Of a stretch of 64,000 nt of DNA, positions 39,022 through 48,349 are shown piece by piece. The translations under genes and the position numbers were made by a program. The notes under the pieces are model-generated. The model did no database searches, was not told the origin of the DNA, and saw only the letters and a program-made list of their open reading frames with translations. Within the stretch, counting starts at the first letter, position 1. Each line of letters begins with the position of its first letter. This stretch comes from Thauera aromatica K172 (GTDB taxonomy: Bacteria > Pseudomonadota > Gammaproteobacteria > Burkholderiales > Rhodocyclaceae), in NCBI RefSeq assembly GCF_003030465.1, contig NZ_CP028339.1:3294041-3358040 (forward strand), read 5' to 3'.

Positions 39022-40221
39022 TCAGCGCCTGACCGGAAAGCCGCCTCTCAGCCACAGCGCGAACGCGAGCAGCCCGAAGGCGACGAACAACCCCATGCCC
39101 ACCGCCAGCGACACCGTGCTGCCCCACAGCAGCGGCGCCAGCACGCCAGCGGTGAACGCGTTCAGCCCGAGCTGGAGGAAGGCCTGGCAGCTCGAAGCCA
39201 GGCCGCGCCGGGCCGGAAAGAGATCGAGCGCGAGCAGGCTCAGGCTCGGGCTCACCAGCGCCAGCCCGAGGGTGAACAGCCCCACCGGCAGCACCGACTG
39301 CGGCACCCCGGCCGGCAGCAGCACGGCCACGCCGAAGTTGAGCGCGGCGGCACCGACCATCACCGCAAAGCCGGCGCCGATCGTGCGCCGCGGCGACCAG
39401 CGCCCGGCCATGCGCTCGGACAGCATCGAACCGATCATCATCCCCCCGACGCTGGGCACGAACAGCCACGCGAAGCCCGTTTCCGACAGCTGCAGATGCT
39501 CCAGGACGAAGACCGGCGCCGACATCAGGTAGATGAAGAAGCCGTTGAAGTTGACCGCCGCGACCACCGCCAGCAGCAGGAACGCGGGGTGGCCGAGGAC
39601 GCTCGCATAGCCGCGCAGCAGCGACGCCGGGTGCAGCGCCTGGCGCGCGCCAGGGTCGAGCGTTTCGGGCAGGTAGCGCCAGGTCAGCCAGGCGAGGCCG
39701 GCACCGAACGCGGCGAGGAACAGGAAGATCGCACGCCATCCGGCCAGCGCCAGCAGGGCCGCGCCGAGCAGCGGCGCCACCGCCGGGGCGAGGCCGAAAA
39801 TCATCATCACCCGCGCCATCAGGCGCTGCGCCTGGGCGCCGTCGTGGAGGTCGCGGATCACCGCGCGCCCGACCACCATCCCGGCACCGCCGCTCATGCC
39901 CTGCAGGGCGCGCCCCGCCCACAGCCACTCGATCGTCGGCGCCAGCGCGCACGCCAGCGAGGCCAGGGCGAACACCGCGGTCGCGGCGAGCAGCACCCGG
40001 CGCCGGCCGAAACGGTCGGCCAGCGCCCCGTGCCACAACACCATCAGCGCCAGCATCGCCATGAACACGGTCAGGGTCTGCTGCACCTCGATCTGGCTGG
40101 CGCCCAGCTCGGCGCGGATATGGGGGAAGGCCGGCAGGTAGGTGTCGACCGCGAACGGGCCGATCGCGGCCAGCGCCGCGAGCAAGGCGGCCAGCCGCAC
40201 GGGAATCGGGCTTGGAGTCAC
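39022..40221 (-). CDS. Bcr/CflA family MFS drug-resistance transporter
   Basis: A 399-residue transporter from a GTG start, with about twelve membrane segments. The Bcr/CflA pattern DTYLPAFPHIRAELG and the MFS motif GALADRFGRRRVLL are present. It is a second member of the family carried by the bss operon (12942-14216), sharing only general features. Likely a multidrug or metabolite/H+ antiporter. Confidence 0.88.
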   Translation of the reverse strand: MTPSPIPVRLAALLAALAAIGPFAVDTYLPAFPHIRAELGASQIEVQQTLTVFMAMLALMVLWHGALADRFGRRRVLLAATAVFALASLACALAPTIEWLWAGRALQGMSGGAGMVVGRAVIRDLHDGAQAQRLMARVMMIFGLAPAVAPLLGAALLALAGWRAIFLFLAAFGAGLAWLTWRYLPETLDPGARQALHPASLLRGYASVLGHPAFLLLAVVAAVNFNGFFIYLMSAPVFVLEHLQLSETGFAWLFVPSVGGMMIGSMLSERMAGRWSPRRTIGAGFAVMVGAAALNFGVAVLLPAGVPQSVLPVGLFTLGLALVSPSLSLLALDLFPARRGLASSCQAFLQLGLNAFTAGVLAPLLWGSTVSLAVGMGLFVAFGLLAFALWLRGGFPVRR

Positions 40222-40346
40222 GGCAATGGCATCAGGGAGTCGGAGTCAGGGAGCTGAAATCAGGGAGTTGGAGTCGGCGCGGCCGGCGCGGAGTCGCTGC
40301 GGTCGGCCCGCAACGGGCGGGCGGCAGTGGGTATCCGTGGCGGGGA

Positions 40347-41849
40347 TCAGCGGGCATCGAGGCTGCGCCGGTACTGGACCGCCTCGGCGACCTGGGCCGC
40401 GCCGGGGCGCTCGCACCCGGACAGATCGGCCAGCGTGCGCGCCACCCGAAGGACGCGATGATACGCCCTCGCCGACAGCGCGAGCTGTTTCATCGCCTGG
40501 CGCAGCAGGGCCTCGCCGCGGTCATCGGGGGTGCAGTGGCGCACCACCTCGGCCGGCCCCAGGTGCGCGTTCGGCCCGCCCTGGCGGGCAAGCTGGCGCT
40601 CCCGCGCCGCCTGCACCCGCGCCCGCACCACCGCCGAGCGTTCCCCCGCCGGACTGCCGAGCAGGGCCTCGGTGTCGATCGCCGGCACTTCGACGGTGAG
40701 ATCGATGCGGTCGAGCAAGGGCCCGGACAATCGCCCCCGGTAGCGCGCGACCTGATCGGGCGTGCACCGGCAGGCCCGGCGCGGGTCGCCGGCATGGCCG
40801 CAGGGGCAGGGATTCATCGCCGCGACGAGCTGGAAGCGGGCCGGGAACTCGGCCCGCCGGCGCGCCCGCGACACGGTGACCGTGCCGCTTTCGAGCGGCT
40901 CGCGCAGCGCCTCGAGGACGCGGCGGTCGAACTCGGGCAGCTCGTCGAGGAACAGCACGCCGTGATGGGCGAGCGAGATTTCTCCGGGGCGGGGAATCGC
41001 CCCGCCACCGACCAGCGCCGCCGCTGAAGCCGAGTGGTGGGGGGCGCGAAACGGCCGCCGCCCCCAGTCGCGGGGGTCGAAACCGCCCTCGATGGAAGCA
41101 AGCGCTGCCGCCTCCAGGGCCTCGTCCTCGCCCATCGGCGGCAGCACCCCGGCCAGGCGCTGGGCGAGCATCGACTTGCCGGTGCCGGGGGGGCCGAACA
41201 GCAGCAGCGAATGCGCCCCGGCCGCCGCCACTTCGAGCGCGCGCCGCGCCTGCAGCTGGCCGCGCACCTCGGCGAGATCGGGCACCGCGCGGCCGCCCTC
41301 GGCCGCGGGTGCGGCGGGTGGCTGCGGTTCGAGCGCGGTGTGAGCATTCAGGTGGGCGCATACGGCGAGTAGGCTCGCCGCCGGCAGCACCGTCGTGCGC
41401 CGCGCGAGCACGGCCTCGGCCGCATTGCCGGCCGGCAGCACCAGCGCGCGCTGCTCCCGCCCGGCCGCGAGCGCCGCCGCCAGTACGCCGCGCACCGGGC
41501 GCAGCGCGCCGTTGAGCGACAGCTCGCCGCAGAACTCGAGCGCCTCGAGCCGCTCCGCCGCAACCTGGCCGGAGGCGACGAGAATCCCCACCGCAATCGC
41601 CAGATCGAAGCGTCCGCCTTCCTTGGGCAGGTCGGCCGGCGCCAGGTTGACGGTGATGCGGCGCTGGGGAAATTCGAACTGGGAGGACAGGATCGCCGCC
41701 CGCACCCGGTCACGCGCTTCGCGCACCTCGGTGTCGGGCAGGCCGACCAGGCTGAACGCGGGCAGGCCGTTGGCGAGATGGACTTCGACCGCGACCTCGG
41801 GCGCATCGAGGCCATCGAGGGCGCGGGCGCGCACGAGCGCAAGCGACAT
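40347..41849 (-). CDS. comM: YifB/ComM-type Mg-chelatase-like AAA+ ATPase
   Basis: A 500-residue protein with an N-terminal Lon-protease-like domain (about 1-165), Walker A FGPPGTGKSM (about 218), Walker B GVLFLDELPEF, a Cys-rich segment (CPCGHAGDPRRACRC) and the Mg-chelatase C-terminal domain. ComM is a helicase that helps branch migration during natural transformation; the family is widespread in Proteobacteria. Located upstream of the MFS gene with no clear link. Confidence 0.92.
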   Translation of the reverse strand: MSLALVRARALDGLDAPEVAVEVHLANGLPAFSLVGLPDTEVREARDRVRAAILSSQFEFPQRRITVNLAPADLPKEGGRFDLAIAVGILVASGQVAAERLEALEFCGELSLNGALRPVRGVLAAALAAGREQRALVLPAGNAAEAVLARRTTVLPAASLLAVCAHLNAHTALEPQPPAAPAAEGGRAVPDLAEVRGQLQARRALEVAAAGAHSLLLFGPPGTGKSMLAQRLAGVLPPMGEDEALEAAALASIEGGFDPRDWGRRPFRAPHHSASAAALVGGGAIPRPGEISLAHHGVLFLDELPEFDRRVLEALREPLESGTVTVSRARRRAEFPARFQLVAAMNPCPCGHAGDPRRACRCTPDQVARYRGRLSGPLLDRIDLTVEVPAIDTEALLGSPAGERSAVVRARVQAARERQLARQGGPNAHLGPAEVVRHCTPDDRGEALLRQAMKQLALSARAYHRVLRVARTLADLSGCERPGAAQVAEAVQYRRSLDAR

Positions 41850-41950
41850 CGGCTTCTCCGGACTGGACGGACGCCCAGTCTAGCGAACACGCCGACAATG
41901 ACAAAAGATTATTCCGGAAAAGTTCCCGGGGAAGTCGACAGGACGCGACT

Positions 41951-42208
41951 TCAGCCCTTGTCGCGGCCGCCGGCGGCGAGCCGGGCTTCGAGTTCGGCGA
42001 CGCGCGCCTCCAGTTCGGCGAGCTTGACCCGCGCCTGGGCGAGGACTTCGCGCTGCACCTCGAACTCCTCGCGCGTCACCAGATCGAGCTTGCCGAAGGC
42101 GCTGCCGAGCAAGGCCCTGGCGTTCTTCTCGATGTCGCGCACCGGGCTGTTGGCGGCGAGCTCGGAAAGCTTGGCGCCGAGTTCGTCGAGGATGCGGGGA
42201 GTGCTCAT
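41951..42208 (-). CDS. ubiK: UbiK (YqiC/BMFP) ubiquinone biosynthesis accessory factor
   Basis: An 85-residue protein ending in a long coiled coil (FEVQREVLAQARVKLAELEARVAELEARLA). The N-terminal half (LDELGAKLSELAANSPVRDIEKNARALLGSAFGKLDLVTREEF) matches the BMFP/UbiK family. UbiK binds UbiJ and supports aerobic ubiquinone synthesis. Single gene, convergent with nothing close; divergent from the TorF operon. Confidence 0.9.
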   Translation of the reverse strand: MSTPRILDELGAKLSELAANSPVRDIEKNARALLGSAFGKLDLVTREEFEVQREVLAQARVKLAELEARVAELEARLAAGGRDKG

Positions 42209-42298
42209 GATGGCGTGCGATGAAGGGTTAGCGATGCGGCGAAGTCTAGCACGACCGCTACCTCCCGCCGGAAGCGGGCACGGCAGGCAGAAACGTAC

Positions 42299-42313
42299 GC
42301 ACCACATTGGTGC
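42299..42313 (+). promoter_or_regulatory. NtrC binding site
   Basis: The palindrome GCACCACATTGGTGC matches the NtrC consensus GCACC-N5-GGTGC exactly. Its centre lies about 120 bp upstream of the sigma-54 promoter at 42422-42437, a normal enhancer distance. Confidence 0.85.
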
Positions 42314-42421
42314 AAAACGGGCCGAATCCGTGCATTCCGCCCCTCCATCCCATAACCGCGCCCCGCTCCGGCGCCCCTCCGGCAACCCTGGACCCTTGAC
42401 GGGGAAAGGTTTTTGAAACCC

Positions 42422-42437
42422 TGGCACGCGATCTGCT
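42422..42437 (+). promoter_or_regulatory. Sigma-54 promoter of the TorF-glnK-amtB operon
   Basis: TGGCACGCGATCTGCT matches the -24/-12 consensus TGGCACG-N4-TTGC with GG and GC separated by ten bases; one deviation in the -12 element. It lies 43 nt upstream of the porin start codon and, with the NtrC site, points to control by nitrogen limitation. Confidence 0.88.
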
Positions 42438-42480
42438 TAGGGACGGGTGTGAAAACCCGCACCCTTCTCAGGAGACCACC

Positions 42481-43191
42481 ATGCGCTTACCTCTTGCCGC
42501 TGCCGCCCTCGCCGCCGCCCTTCCCGTCGCCGGCTCCGCTTACGCCGAAGACGGTCCGTTCAGCGCCAACATCGCGCTGGTCTCCGACTACGCCTTCCGC
42601 GGCATCAGCCAGACCGACGAGCGCCCGGCGCTGCAGGGCGGCGTCGACTACGCCCATGCCAGCGGCCTCTATGCCGGAGTGTGGGGGTCGAACGTGTCCT
42701 GGCTGGCCGATGCCGCCGACGACGTCAGCAACAGCCTGGAAGTGGACCTCTACGCCGGCTATGCGGGCGAGGCCGGCGCCATCGGCTACGACGTCGGCCT
42801 GCTGCAGTACTACTACCCGGGCAGCTACGGCGCGAGCTACCGCGCCGGCGCGGAAAAGCCGCACACCCTGGAAGCCTACCTCGGGCTGTCGTGGGAGTTC
42901 CTGAGCTTCAAGTATTCCCACAGCCTCACCGACCTGTTCGGCTACACCGACTCCGACGGCTCGAAGTACTACGAGCTTGGCGCCGAACACGACCTGGACA
43001 ACGGCTTCACCCTCAGCGCCCACGCCGGCTACAGCGACATCCGTGGCCAGGACAACTATACCGACTGGAAGGTCGGGGTAAACAAGGAGTACGGCGGCTT
43101 CGACTTCGGCCTGCACTACGTCGACACCGACATCAACGGCGTGGACGAGGCCGAGGAGCGCGTCGTTCTCTCGATCGCCAAGTCCTTCTGA
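42481..43191 (+). CDS. TorF family putative porin
   Basis: A 236-residue outer-membrane protein with a signal peptide ending in AYA (about residue 22) and the family start FSANIALVSDYAFRGISQTDERPALQGGVDY. Repeated amphipathic strands end in a C-terminal Phe (VLSIAKSF). It is the first gene of a unit with glnK and amtB, under an NtrC/sigma-54 promoter. A role as an outer-membrane route for nitrogen compounds during ammonium limitation is inferred from this position. Confidence 0.88.
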   Translation: MRLPLAAAALAAALPVAGSAYAEDGPFSANIALVSDYAFRGISQTDERPALQGGVDYAHASGLYAGVWGSNVSWLADAADDVSNSLEVDLYAGYAGEAGAIGYDVGLLQYYYPGSYGASYRAGAEKPHTLEAYLGLSWEFLSFKYSHSLTDLFGYTDSDGSKYYELGAEHDLDNGFTLSAHAGYSDIRGQDNYTDWKVGVNKEYGGFDFGLHYVDTDINGVDEAEERVVLSIAKSF

Positions 43192-43557
<366 letters not shown>

Positions 43558-43570
43558 GGGAGGCCCCACC

Positions 43571-44911
43571 ATGAAGAAGAAACTGTTCACGCTGCTGCCG
43601 GCCGCGCTCGCCGCCGGCCTCGCCGGCAGCGCCTTCGCCCAGGAGGCGGCGACCGTCGCCGCCGAAGCGGCCACCGTCGCTGCGGTGCACAAGGGCGACG
43701 TCGCCTGGATCATGACCGCCACCCTGCTCGTGCTGATGATGGCCCTGCCCGGCCTGGCGCTGTTCTACGGCGGCATGGTGCGCTCGAAGAACATGTTGTC
43801 GGTGCTGATGCAGGTCACCGTAGTGTTTTCGCTGAACGCGGTGCTGTGGCTGTTCTACGGCTACAGCCTGGCATTCACCGAGGGCAACGCACTGATCGGC
43901 TCATTCGACAAGCTGTTCCTGTCCGGGGTCGGCATCGATTCGCTGGCCGACACCTTCACCGATGGGGTGAAGCTGCCCGAGTTCGCCTTCATCGCCTTCC
44001 AGGCCACCTTCGCCGGCATCACCGGGGCGCTGATCGTCGGCGCCTTCGCCGAGCGGATGAAGTTCTCCGCGGTGCTGATCTTCTCGGTGATCTGGTTCAC
44101 CCTGTGCTACCTGCCGATCTGCCACATGGTGTGGGGCCCCGGCGGCTACCTGCTCGAAGACGGCGCGCTCGACTTCGCCGGCGGCACCGTGGTGCACATC
44201 AACGCCGGCATCGCCGGCCTGGTGGGGGCCTACATGGTGGGCAGGCGGATCGGCTTCGGCCGTGAATCGATGGCGCCGCACAGCCTGACCCTGACCATGG
44301 TCGGCGCCTCGCTGCTGTGGGTGGGCTGGTTCGGCTTCAACGCCGGCTCCAACCTCGAAGCCACCGCGGGTGCCGCACTGGCCTTCATCAACACCCTGGC
44401 CGCCACCGCCGCCGCGGTGCTGGCGTGGTCGATCGGCGAGGCCCTGTTCAAGGGCAAGCCCTCGATGCTGGGCGCGGCCTCGGGCGCGGTTGCCGGCCTG
44501 GTGGCGATCACCCCGGCCTGCGGCTCGGTCGGCCCGATCGGCGCCGTCGTCATCGGCCTGTTGTCGGGCTTCGTCTGCCTGTGGGGCGTCAATGGTCTCA
44601 AGCGCATGCTCGGCGCCGACGACGCCCTCGACGTGTTCGGCGTGCATGGCGTGGGCGGCATCCTCGGTGCGGTCCTCACCGGGGTATTCACCGCCCCTGG
44701 CCTGGGCGGCACCGGCGGCGAGGACTTCTCGATCGCCGGCCAGGTGTGGATCCAGACCTGGAGCGTGATCGTCACCGTCGTGTGGTCGGCGGTGGTCGCC
44801 TTCGTCGCCTACAAGATCGCGGACCTCCTCGTCGGCCTGCGCGTGCCGGAAGATGAAGAACGCGAAGGGCTCGACATCACCGCCCACGGCGAATCGGCCT
44901 ACCGTCCCTGA
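43571..44911 (+). CDS. amtB: Ammonium channel AmtB
   Basis: A 446-residue protein from the ATG at 43571 with AGGCC upstream. A signal peptide (residues 1-23, ending AFA) is followed by eleven membrane segments. Conserved features are GLALFYGGMVRSKN, WGPGGYL and the pore histidine segments VVHINAGIAGL and DVFGVHGVGGILG. It conducts ammonium into the cell and is blocked by GlnK. A short Ala/Val-rich segment (QEAATVAAEAATVAAVHKGD) precedes the first channel helix. Confidence 0.96.
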   Translation: MKKKLFTLLPAALAAGLAGSAFAQEAATVAAEAATVAAVHKGDVAWIMTATLLVLMMALPGLALFYGGMVRSKNMLSVLMQVTVVFSLNAVLWLFYGYSLAFTEGNALIGSFDKLFLSGVGIDSLADTFTDGVKLPEFAFIAFQATFAGITGALIVGAFAERMKFSAVLIFSVIWFTLCYLPICHMVWGPGGYLLEDGALDFAGGTVVHINAGIAGLVGAYMVGRRIGFGRESMAPHSLTLTMVGASLLWVGWFGFNAGSNLEATAGAALAFINTLAATAAAVLAWSIGEALFKGKPSMLGAASGAVAGLVAITPACGSVGPIGAVVIGLLSGFVCLWGVNGLKRMLGADDALDVFGVHGVGGILGAVLTGVFTAPGLGGTGGEDFSIAGQVWIQTWSVIVTVVWSAVVAFVAYKIADLLVGLRVPEDEEREGLDITAHGESAYRP

Positions 44912-44919
44912 GCCTGTAC

Positions 44920-44958
44920 CGGTAGCGCACGCCGCCCGTGGCAAAGCGTGCGCTACCG
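44920..44958 (+). terminator. Terminator hairpin after amtB
   Basis: A 13-bp perfect stem (44920-44932 with 44946-44958; arm CGGTAGCGCACGC) and a 13-nt loop, beginning 8 nt after the amtB stop. No T-run follows. It could serve transcripts from both strands, since a gene remnant on the minus strand ends nearby. Confidence 0.75.
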
Positions 44959-44993
44959 TCCCGGCGCCTGCGCCGAAACCTCGGCGCGGACCC

Positions 44994-45290
44994 TCAGCGC
45001 CAGCGGTAGCGCACCGATACGCCGACGAAAGTGACGTTCTGGCGCTCGTCCTGCTCGCGCGTCGTGCCGTCCGCATATTGAAAGACCACCCACAGCCAGT
45101 CGTTGGTGCGCCAGCGGTCATGCACCGCGTCGATGCGCAGCGCCAGGTCGCGTTTCATCTCGTACTCGGCGAACAGCTTGAACGTCTTCAGCGACTCGCG
45201 ACCGTTGCCCTGCAGCGTGACGGCAGCGGCAAATGGGAAGTCGACGACATCAAGGCCCGCGCAAATGCTGTTGGCGTCGATCAATGCACG
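44994..45290 (-). pseudogene. 3' remnant of an MtrB/PioB-type outer-membrane barrel gene
   Basis: About 95 codons survive, read on the minus strand without an ATG (only a TTG at 45284). The product ends in strands resembling the C-terminus of MtrB/PioB-family proteins (LALRIDAVHDRWRTNDWLWVVFQYADG, then NVTFVGVSVRYRWR). Full-length members have several hundred residues, so the 5' part is missing. The break falls directly next to the toxin gene at 45327. MtrB proteins embed a decahaem cytochrome in the outer membrane for extracellular electron transfer. Confidence 0.65.
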
Positions 45291-45326
45291 AGAACTTCGC
45301 AGGGAGGGATCACAGCCACGCTCTAG

Positions 45327-45668
45327 TCAGGCACCGAGCAGGCGCCGAGCCAGCACCGATTGCAGATCCCGGCGGCCGTCAGAAATCAGGTAGATGATGA
45401 CTCGGCTGCCGGTGATGCGGTAAATCACACGGTACGGCTTGAAGAAGGCCTGGCGGTATTCCTTGATGCCGAGACTGACTAGTTCCTTTGGGTAGCTGCC
45501 GCGTTCAGGAAAATTCGACAAGCTCTCCACGACGTCCATCAACTCATCCAACACGTAGTTGGCGTTGGCCACACAGTCGAACTCGGAAATGTAGTCGTGG
45601 ATGGACTCCAGGTCCTGCTCTGCCCCTTCGGTAAGCAGTACCTCGAATGTGGCCGGTACGTCAGCCAT
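45327..45668 (-). CDS. RelE/ParE-type toxin
   Basis: A 113-residue protein of the RelE/ParE superfamily (VLLTEGAEQDLESIHDYISEF, then FKPYRVIYRITGSRVIIYLISDGRRDLQSVLARRLL). The start ATG overlaps the end of the antitoxin gene by 8 nt. Target unknown (ribosome-dependent mRNA cleavage or gyrase). With its antitoxin it forms the second toxin-antitoxin module in the window. Confidence 0.85.
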   Translation of the reverse strand: MADVPATFEVLLTEGAEQDLESIHDYISEFDCVANANYVLDELMDVVESLSNFPERGSYPKELVSLGIKEYRQAFFKPYRVIYRITGSRVIIYLISDGRRDLQSVLARRLLGA

Positions 45669-45942
45669 CAGCAGGGGTTCGCTTGGCGCGAAGACGGGTA
45701 GCGACGTCGACGACGGTCTTAACCTTGCCGGCCGCCACCTCCTGGTTGCCCAGTGCAAGGATTTTCAGCAAGGCCAGTGTTTCTTGCGTCTCTTCGAACG
45801 AGACTACGTCCTGCAGAACAGCCTTGGCCTCACCGTTTTGGGTGATGACCAGAGGCTCGCGCCGTTCCGCAAGTTGCGCCAAGACCTCGGCAGCGTTGGC
45901 CTTGATGTAGCTGATCGGCTTTACTTGGGATGAGTAGCGCAT
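45661..45942 (-). CDS. Phd/YefM-type antitoxin
   Basis: A 93-residue protein from the ATG at 45942, preceded by AGGAG. The N-terminal half has the Phd/YefM pattern (PISYIKANAAEVLAQLAERREPLVITQNGEAKAVLQDV); the C-terminal part presumably binds the toxin. It is upstream of the toxin gene with overlapping reading frames, the usual order. Confidence 0.87.
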   Translation of the reverse strand: MRYSSQVKPISYIKANAAEVLAQLAERREPLVITQNGEAKAVLQDVVSFEETQETLALLKILALGNQEVAAGKVKTVVDVATRLRAKRTPADG

Positions 45943-46005
45943 GGCCGGGCTCCTGATCAATCAGGACTTAATATAGTCTTTTTATGATCCCGCAGCAAAT
46001 TGAGG

Positions 46006-46356
46006 TCAGGGTTTTCCACCCCCTGCGCAGCAATGCACCGCCAGCCAGACGGCATCGGCGGAGACGGATTCGACGCGGTGGCGGCAGTGCGCCGGCAGGC
46101 TCACCCAGTCGCCCGCCTGCAAGGCCAGGGTGCGCCCGTCGGCGAACGCGAGTTCGGCGCGGCCGGCCATCAGGATCACCCACTCGTCATCATCCTGGTC
46201 GTACCAGAAGCCCGCCGGGCTGGGGTGGCCGTGCGAGACGATGCGCTCGATGCGGAGCGCGGGGTTGGCGAACAGGGTTTCGAAGTGCTCGCCTTCGCCA
46301 GTTCCGGGACACCCGTCGAAGAGGTTGCCGCCGGCGGGTGGAGCCGGGGCGGTCAT
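46006..46356 (-). CDS. Small cupin-domain protein
   Basis: A 116-residue single-cupin protein after GGGAGGAGGG. The cupin motifs are WYDQDDDEWVILMAGRAELAF and AGDWVSLPAHCRHRVESV; one metal-ligand His of the second motif is present. Substrate unknown. It lies 39 nt downstream of purU and may be co-transcribed. Confidence 0.8.
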   Translation of the reverse strand: MTAPAPPAGGNLFDGCPGTGEGEHFETLFANPALRIERIVSHGHPSPAGFWYDQDDDEWVILMAGRAELAFADGRTLALQAGDWVSLPAHCRHRVESVSADAVWLAVHCCAGGGKP

Positions 46357-46395
46357 CGGGCCCTCCTCCCGCCCGATGCGCCGCCCCGGCCGTGC

Positions 46396-47289
46396 TCAGC
46401 GGAACACGATGGTCTTGTTGCCATGCACCAGCACACGGTCTTCGAGGTGGTAGCGCAGGCCGCGGGCGAGGACGGTCTTTTCGATGTCCTTGCCGTAGCG
46501 GACCATGTCTTCGACCGCGTCCGAGTGGTCGATGCGGATCACGTCCTGCTCGATGATCGGCCCCTGGTCGAGCTCGGCAGTGACGTAGTGGCAGGTGGCG
46601 CCGATCAGCTTGACGCCCTTCGCCCAGGCCTGGTGGTAGGGTTTGGCGCCGACGAAGCTGGGCAGGAAGCTGTGGTGGATGTTGAGGATGCGCCCCGGAT
46701 AGGCGGCGCACAGCGCGGGCGACAGGACCTGCATGTAGCGCGCCAGCACCATGGTGTCGCCGCGCACTTCCTCGAAGATGCGCTGCACTTCGGCGTAGGC
46801 CGCGGCCTTGTTGTCGGCGCCGACCGGCACGTGGTGGAAGGGGATGCCGTGCCACTCGACGAAGCCGCGCAAGGCATCGTGGTTGGAGATCACGCACGGG
46901 ATCTCGATGTCGAGCTCCTTCGACTGCCAGCGCGCGAGCAGGTCGTAGAGGCAGTGCTCCTGCTTGCTGACGAGGAGGACGACGCGCTTCTTGACCGCCG
47001 AATCCGTGATCTTCCATTCCATTTCCAGCTCGTCGGCGAGCGGGCGGAAGCGCTCGCGGAACTCGGCGAGGTGGAAGGGCAGCGAGTCGGCGCGGATCTC
47101 GATGCGCATGAAGTAGCGCCCGACGGCTTCGCCGCCCTCCGCCGCACCGTCCGCGCGCGCCGGTTCGGCATGAAGCGCGGTCTCGAGAATCCAGCCGCCG
47201 TGCCCGGCGATAAAGCCGGAGACGCGGGCGACGATGCCGACGCGGTCGGGGCAGGAGGCGGACAGGGTGTAGAAGCGGGTGCGGTGCAT
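46396..47289 (-). CDS. purU: Formyltetrahydrofolate deformylase
   Basis: A 297-residue PurU with an N-terminal ACT domain (FYTLSASCPDRVGIVARVSGFIAGHGGWI) and the formyl-transferase-like catalytic domain (about 95-297) containing HHSFLPSFVGAKPYHQAWAKGVKLIGATCHYV and the catalytic Asp in LDQGPIIEQDV. It hydrolyses 10-formyl-tetrahydrofolate to formate and tetrahydrofolate, balancing one-carbon units. The ACT domain suggests control by Met/Gly. Confidence 0.95.
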   Translation of the reverse strand: MHRTRFYTLSASCPDRVGIVARVSGFIAGHGGWILETALHAEPARADGAAEGGEAVGRYFMRIEIRADSLPFHLAEFRERFRPLADELEMEWKITDSAVKKRVVLLVSKQEHCLYDLLARWQSKELDIEIPCVISNHDALRGFVEWHGIPFHHVPVGADNKAAAYAEVQRIFEEVRGDTMVLARYMQVLSPALCAAYPGRILNIHHSFLPSFVGAKPYHQAWAKGVKLIGATCHYVTAELDQGPIIEQDVIRIDHSDAVEDMVRYGKDIEKTVLARGLRYHLEDRVLVHGNKTIVFR

Positions 47290-47387
47290 GGTTACGTATG
47301 CCGGCAGTGGTTGGAGAAGCCGAACCCCCCGCGGGGGCGGGCACAGCGAGCTGGCGCCGCACCCTCGCCGGAAGGCTTTTGCCGAAG

Positions 47388-47999
47388 TCAGGCGGCTTTG
47401 GCGAACGCCTTGTCGATCTCGGCGCGCAGCGCGTCGTAGTCGCGCACCACCGGAAACTGCGGGAACTCGCGCACGACGTTTTCCGGCGGATGGAACAGGA
47501 TGCCGCCGTGGGCCTCGCCGAGCATCGCAGTGTCGTTGTAGGAATCGCCGGCGGCCACCACCTTGAAGTTGAGCTCCTTGAAGCGCTTCACCGCCTCGCG
47601 CTTCTGGTCGGCCATGCGCAGGTGGTAATTCACCAGGATGCCGTCGGCGCCGGCTTCGAGGCTGTGGCAGAACAGCGTCGGCCAGCCGAGCTGGCGCATC
47701 AGCGGATGGGCGAACTCGTAGAAAGTGTCGGACAGGATCACCACCTGATAGGCCTCGCGCAGGCGGTCGAGAAAGGCGCGCGCGCCGGCCATCGGCCCCA
47801 TGCTCGCGATCACGTCCTGGATGTCGGGCAGGCCGAGCTTTTTCTGCGCCAGGATGTCGAGGCGGTACTTCATCAGGGTGTCGTAGTCGGGCTCGTCGCG
47901 GGTGGTGCGGCGCAGCTCCGGAATGCCGGTACGCTCGGCGAATTCGATCCAGATTTCGGGGACGAGCACGCCTTCGAGGTCGAGACAGACGATCTGCAC
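47388..47999 (-). CDS. thrH: Bifunctional phosphoserine phosphatase / homoserine phosphotransferase ThrH
   Basis: A 203-residue HAD-family protein starting with GTG (VQIVCLDLEGVLVPEIW). The usual DxD is DLEG here, as in ThrH; the Ser and Lys/Asp motifs are VVILSDTFYEF and AAGDSYNDTAML. Length matches ThrH (about 205) and is shorter than SerB. The extra upstream frame (to 48278) lacks a ribosome binding site and family similarity. It would dephosphorylate phosphoserine or transfer its phosphate to homoserine. Confidence 0.88.
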   Translation of the reverse strand: MQIVCLDLEGVLVPEIWIEFAERTGIPELRRTTRDEPDYDTLMKYRLDILAQKKLGLPDIQDVIASMGPMAGARAFLDRLREAYQVVILSDTFYEFAHPLMRQLGWPTLFCHSLEAGADGILVNYHLRMADQKREAVKRFKELNFKVVAAGDSYNDTAMLGEAHGGILFHPPENVVREFPQFPVVRDYDALRAEIDKAFAKAA

Positions 48000-48349
48000 G
48001 GTAGGGCCTTTGCGGTGAGTGGCGGAAACAGCCGGCGATTCTACCACCGCCGACGAATGCGCTCGCCGGCGCGCCCTTCGGGCGGCAAACGATCCGGGCT
48101 CCGCGCCGGGCATCGACCCTGCCGTCCGGATAGGCCGGCTGGTGGGCGATCGATTCCCCCGCAGCCGAGATCGTGAAGGCGGACGAGCTTGCCGCCCTGG
48201 GTGCCGCAGACGAGGCTGCGGCCCACCCCTGGGAGTAGGCGCGTCAGAGTAGTGCGGCGTCAGGCCGAAGCTTTGCACATCGGGCGGGCGCTCGGAAGCA
48301 GGGGTGCGCCGGCTATACTCGACGCATAGTTGAATTCAATAGGTGATGC
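48000..48349. other. Intergenic region between thrH and the NYN-domain gene
   Basis: No gene is supported. TATACT at 48314-48319, 30 nt before the NYN-domain ATG, may be a -10 element for that gene, but no good -35 was seen. An imperfect GC-rich hairpin lies around 48200-48235. Otherwise nothing recognised. Confidence 0.45.

Noticed and set aside
48200-48235. Hairpin upstream of the NYN-domain gene as a terminator or riboswitch
   Set aside because: The stem is imperfect with a bulge and matches no RNA class I know.
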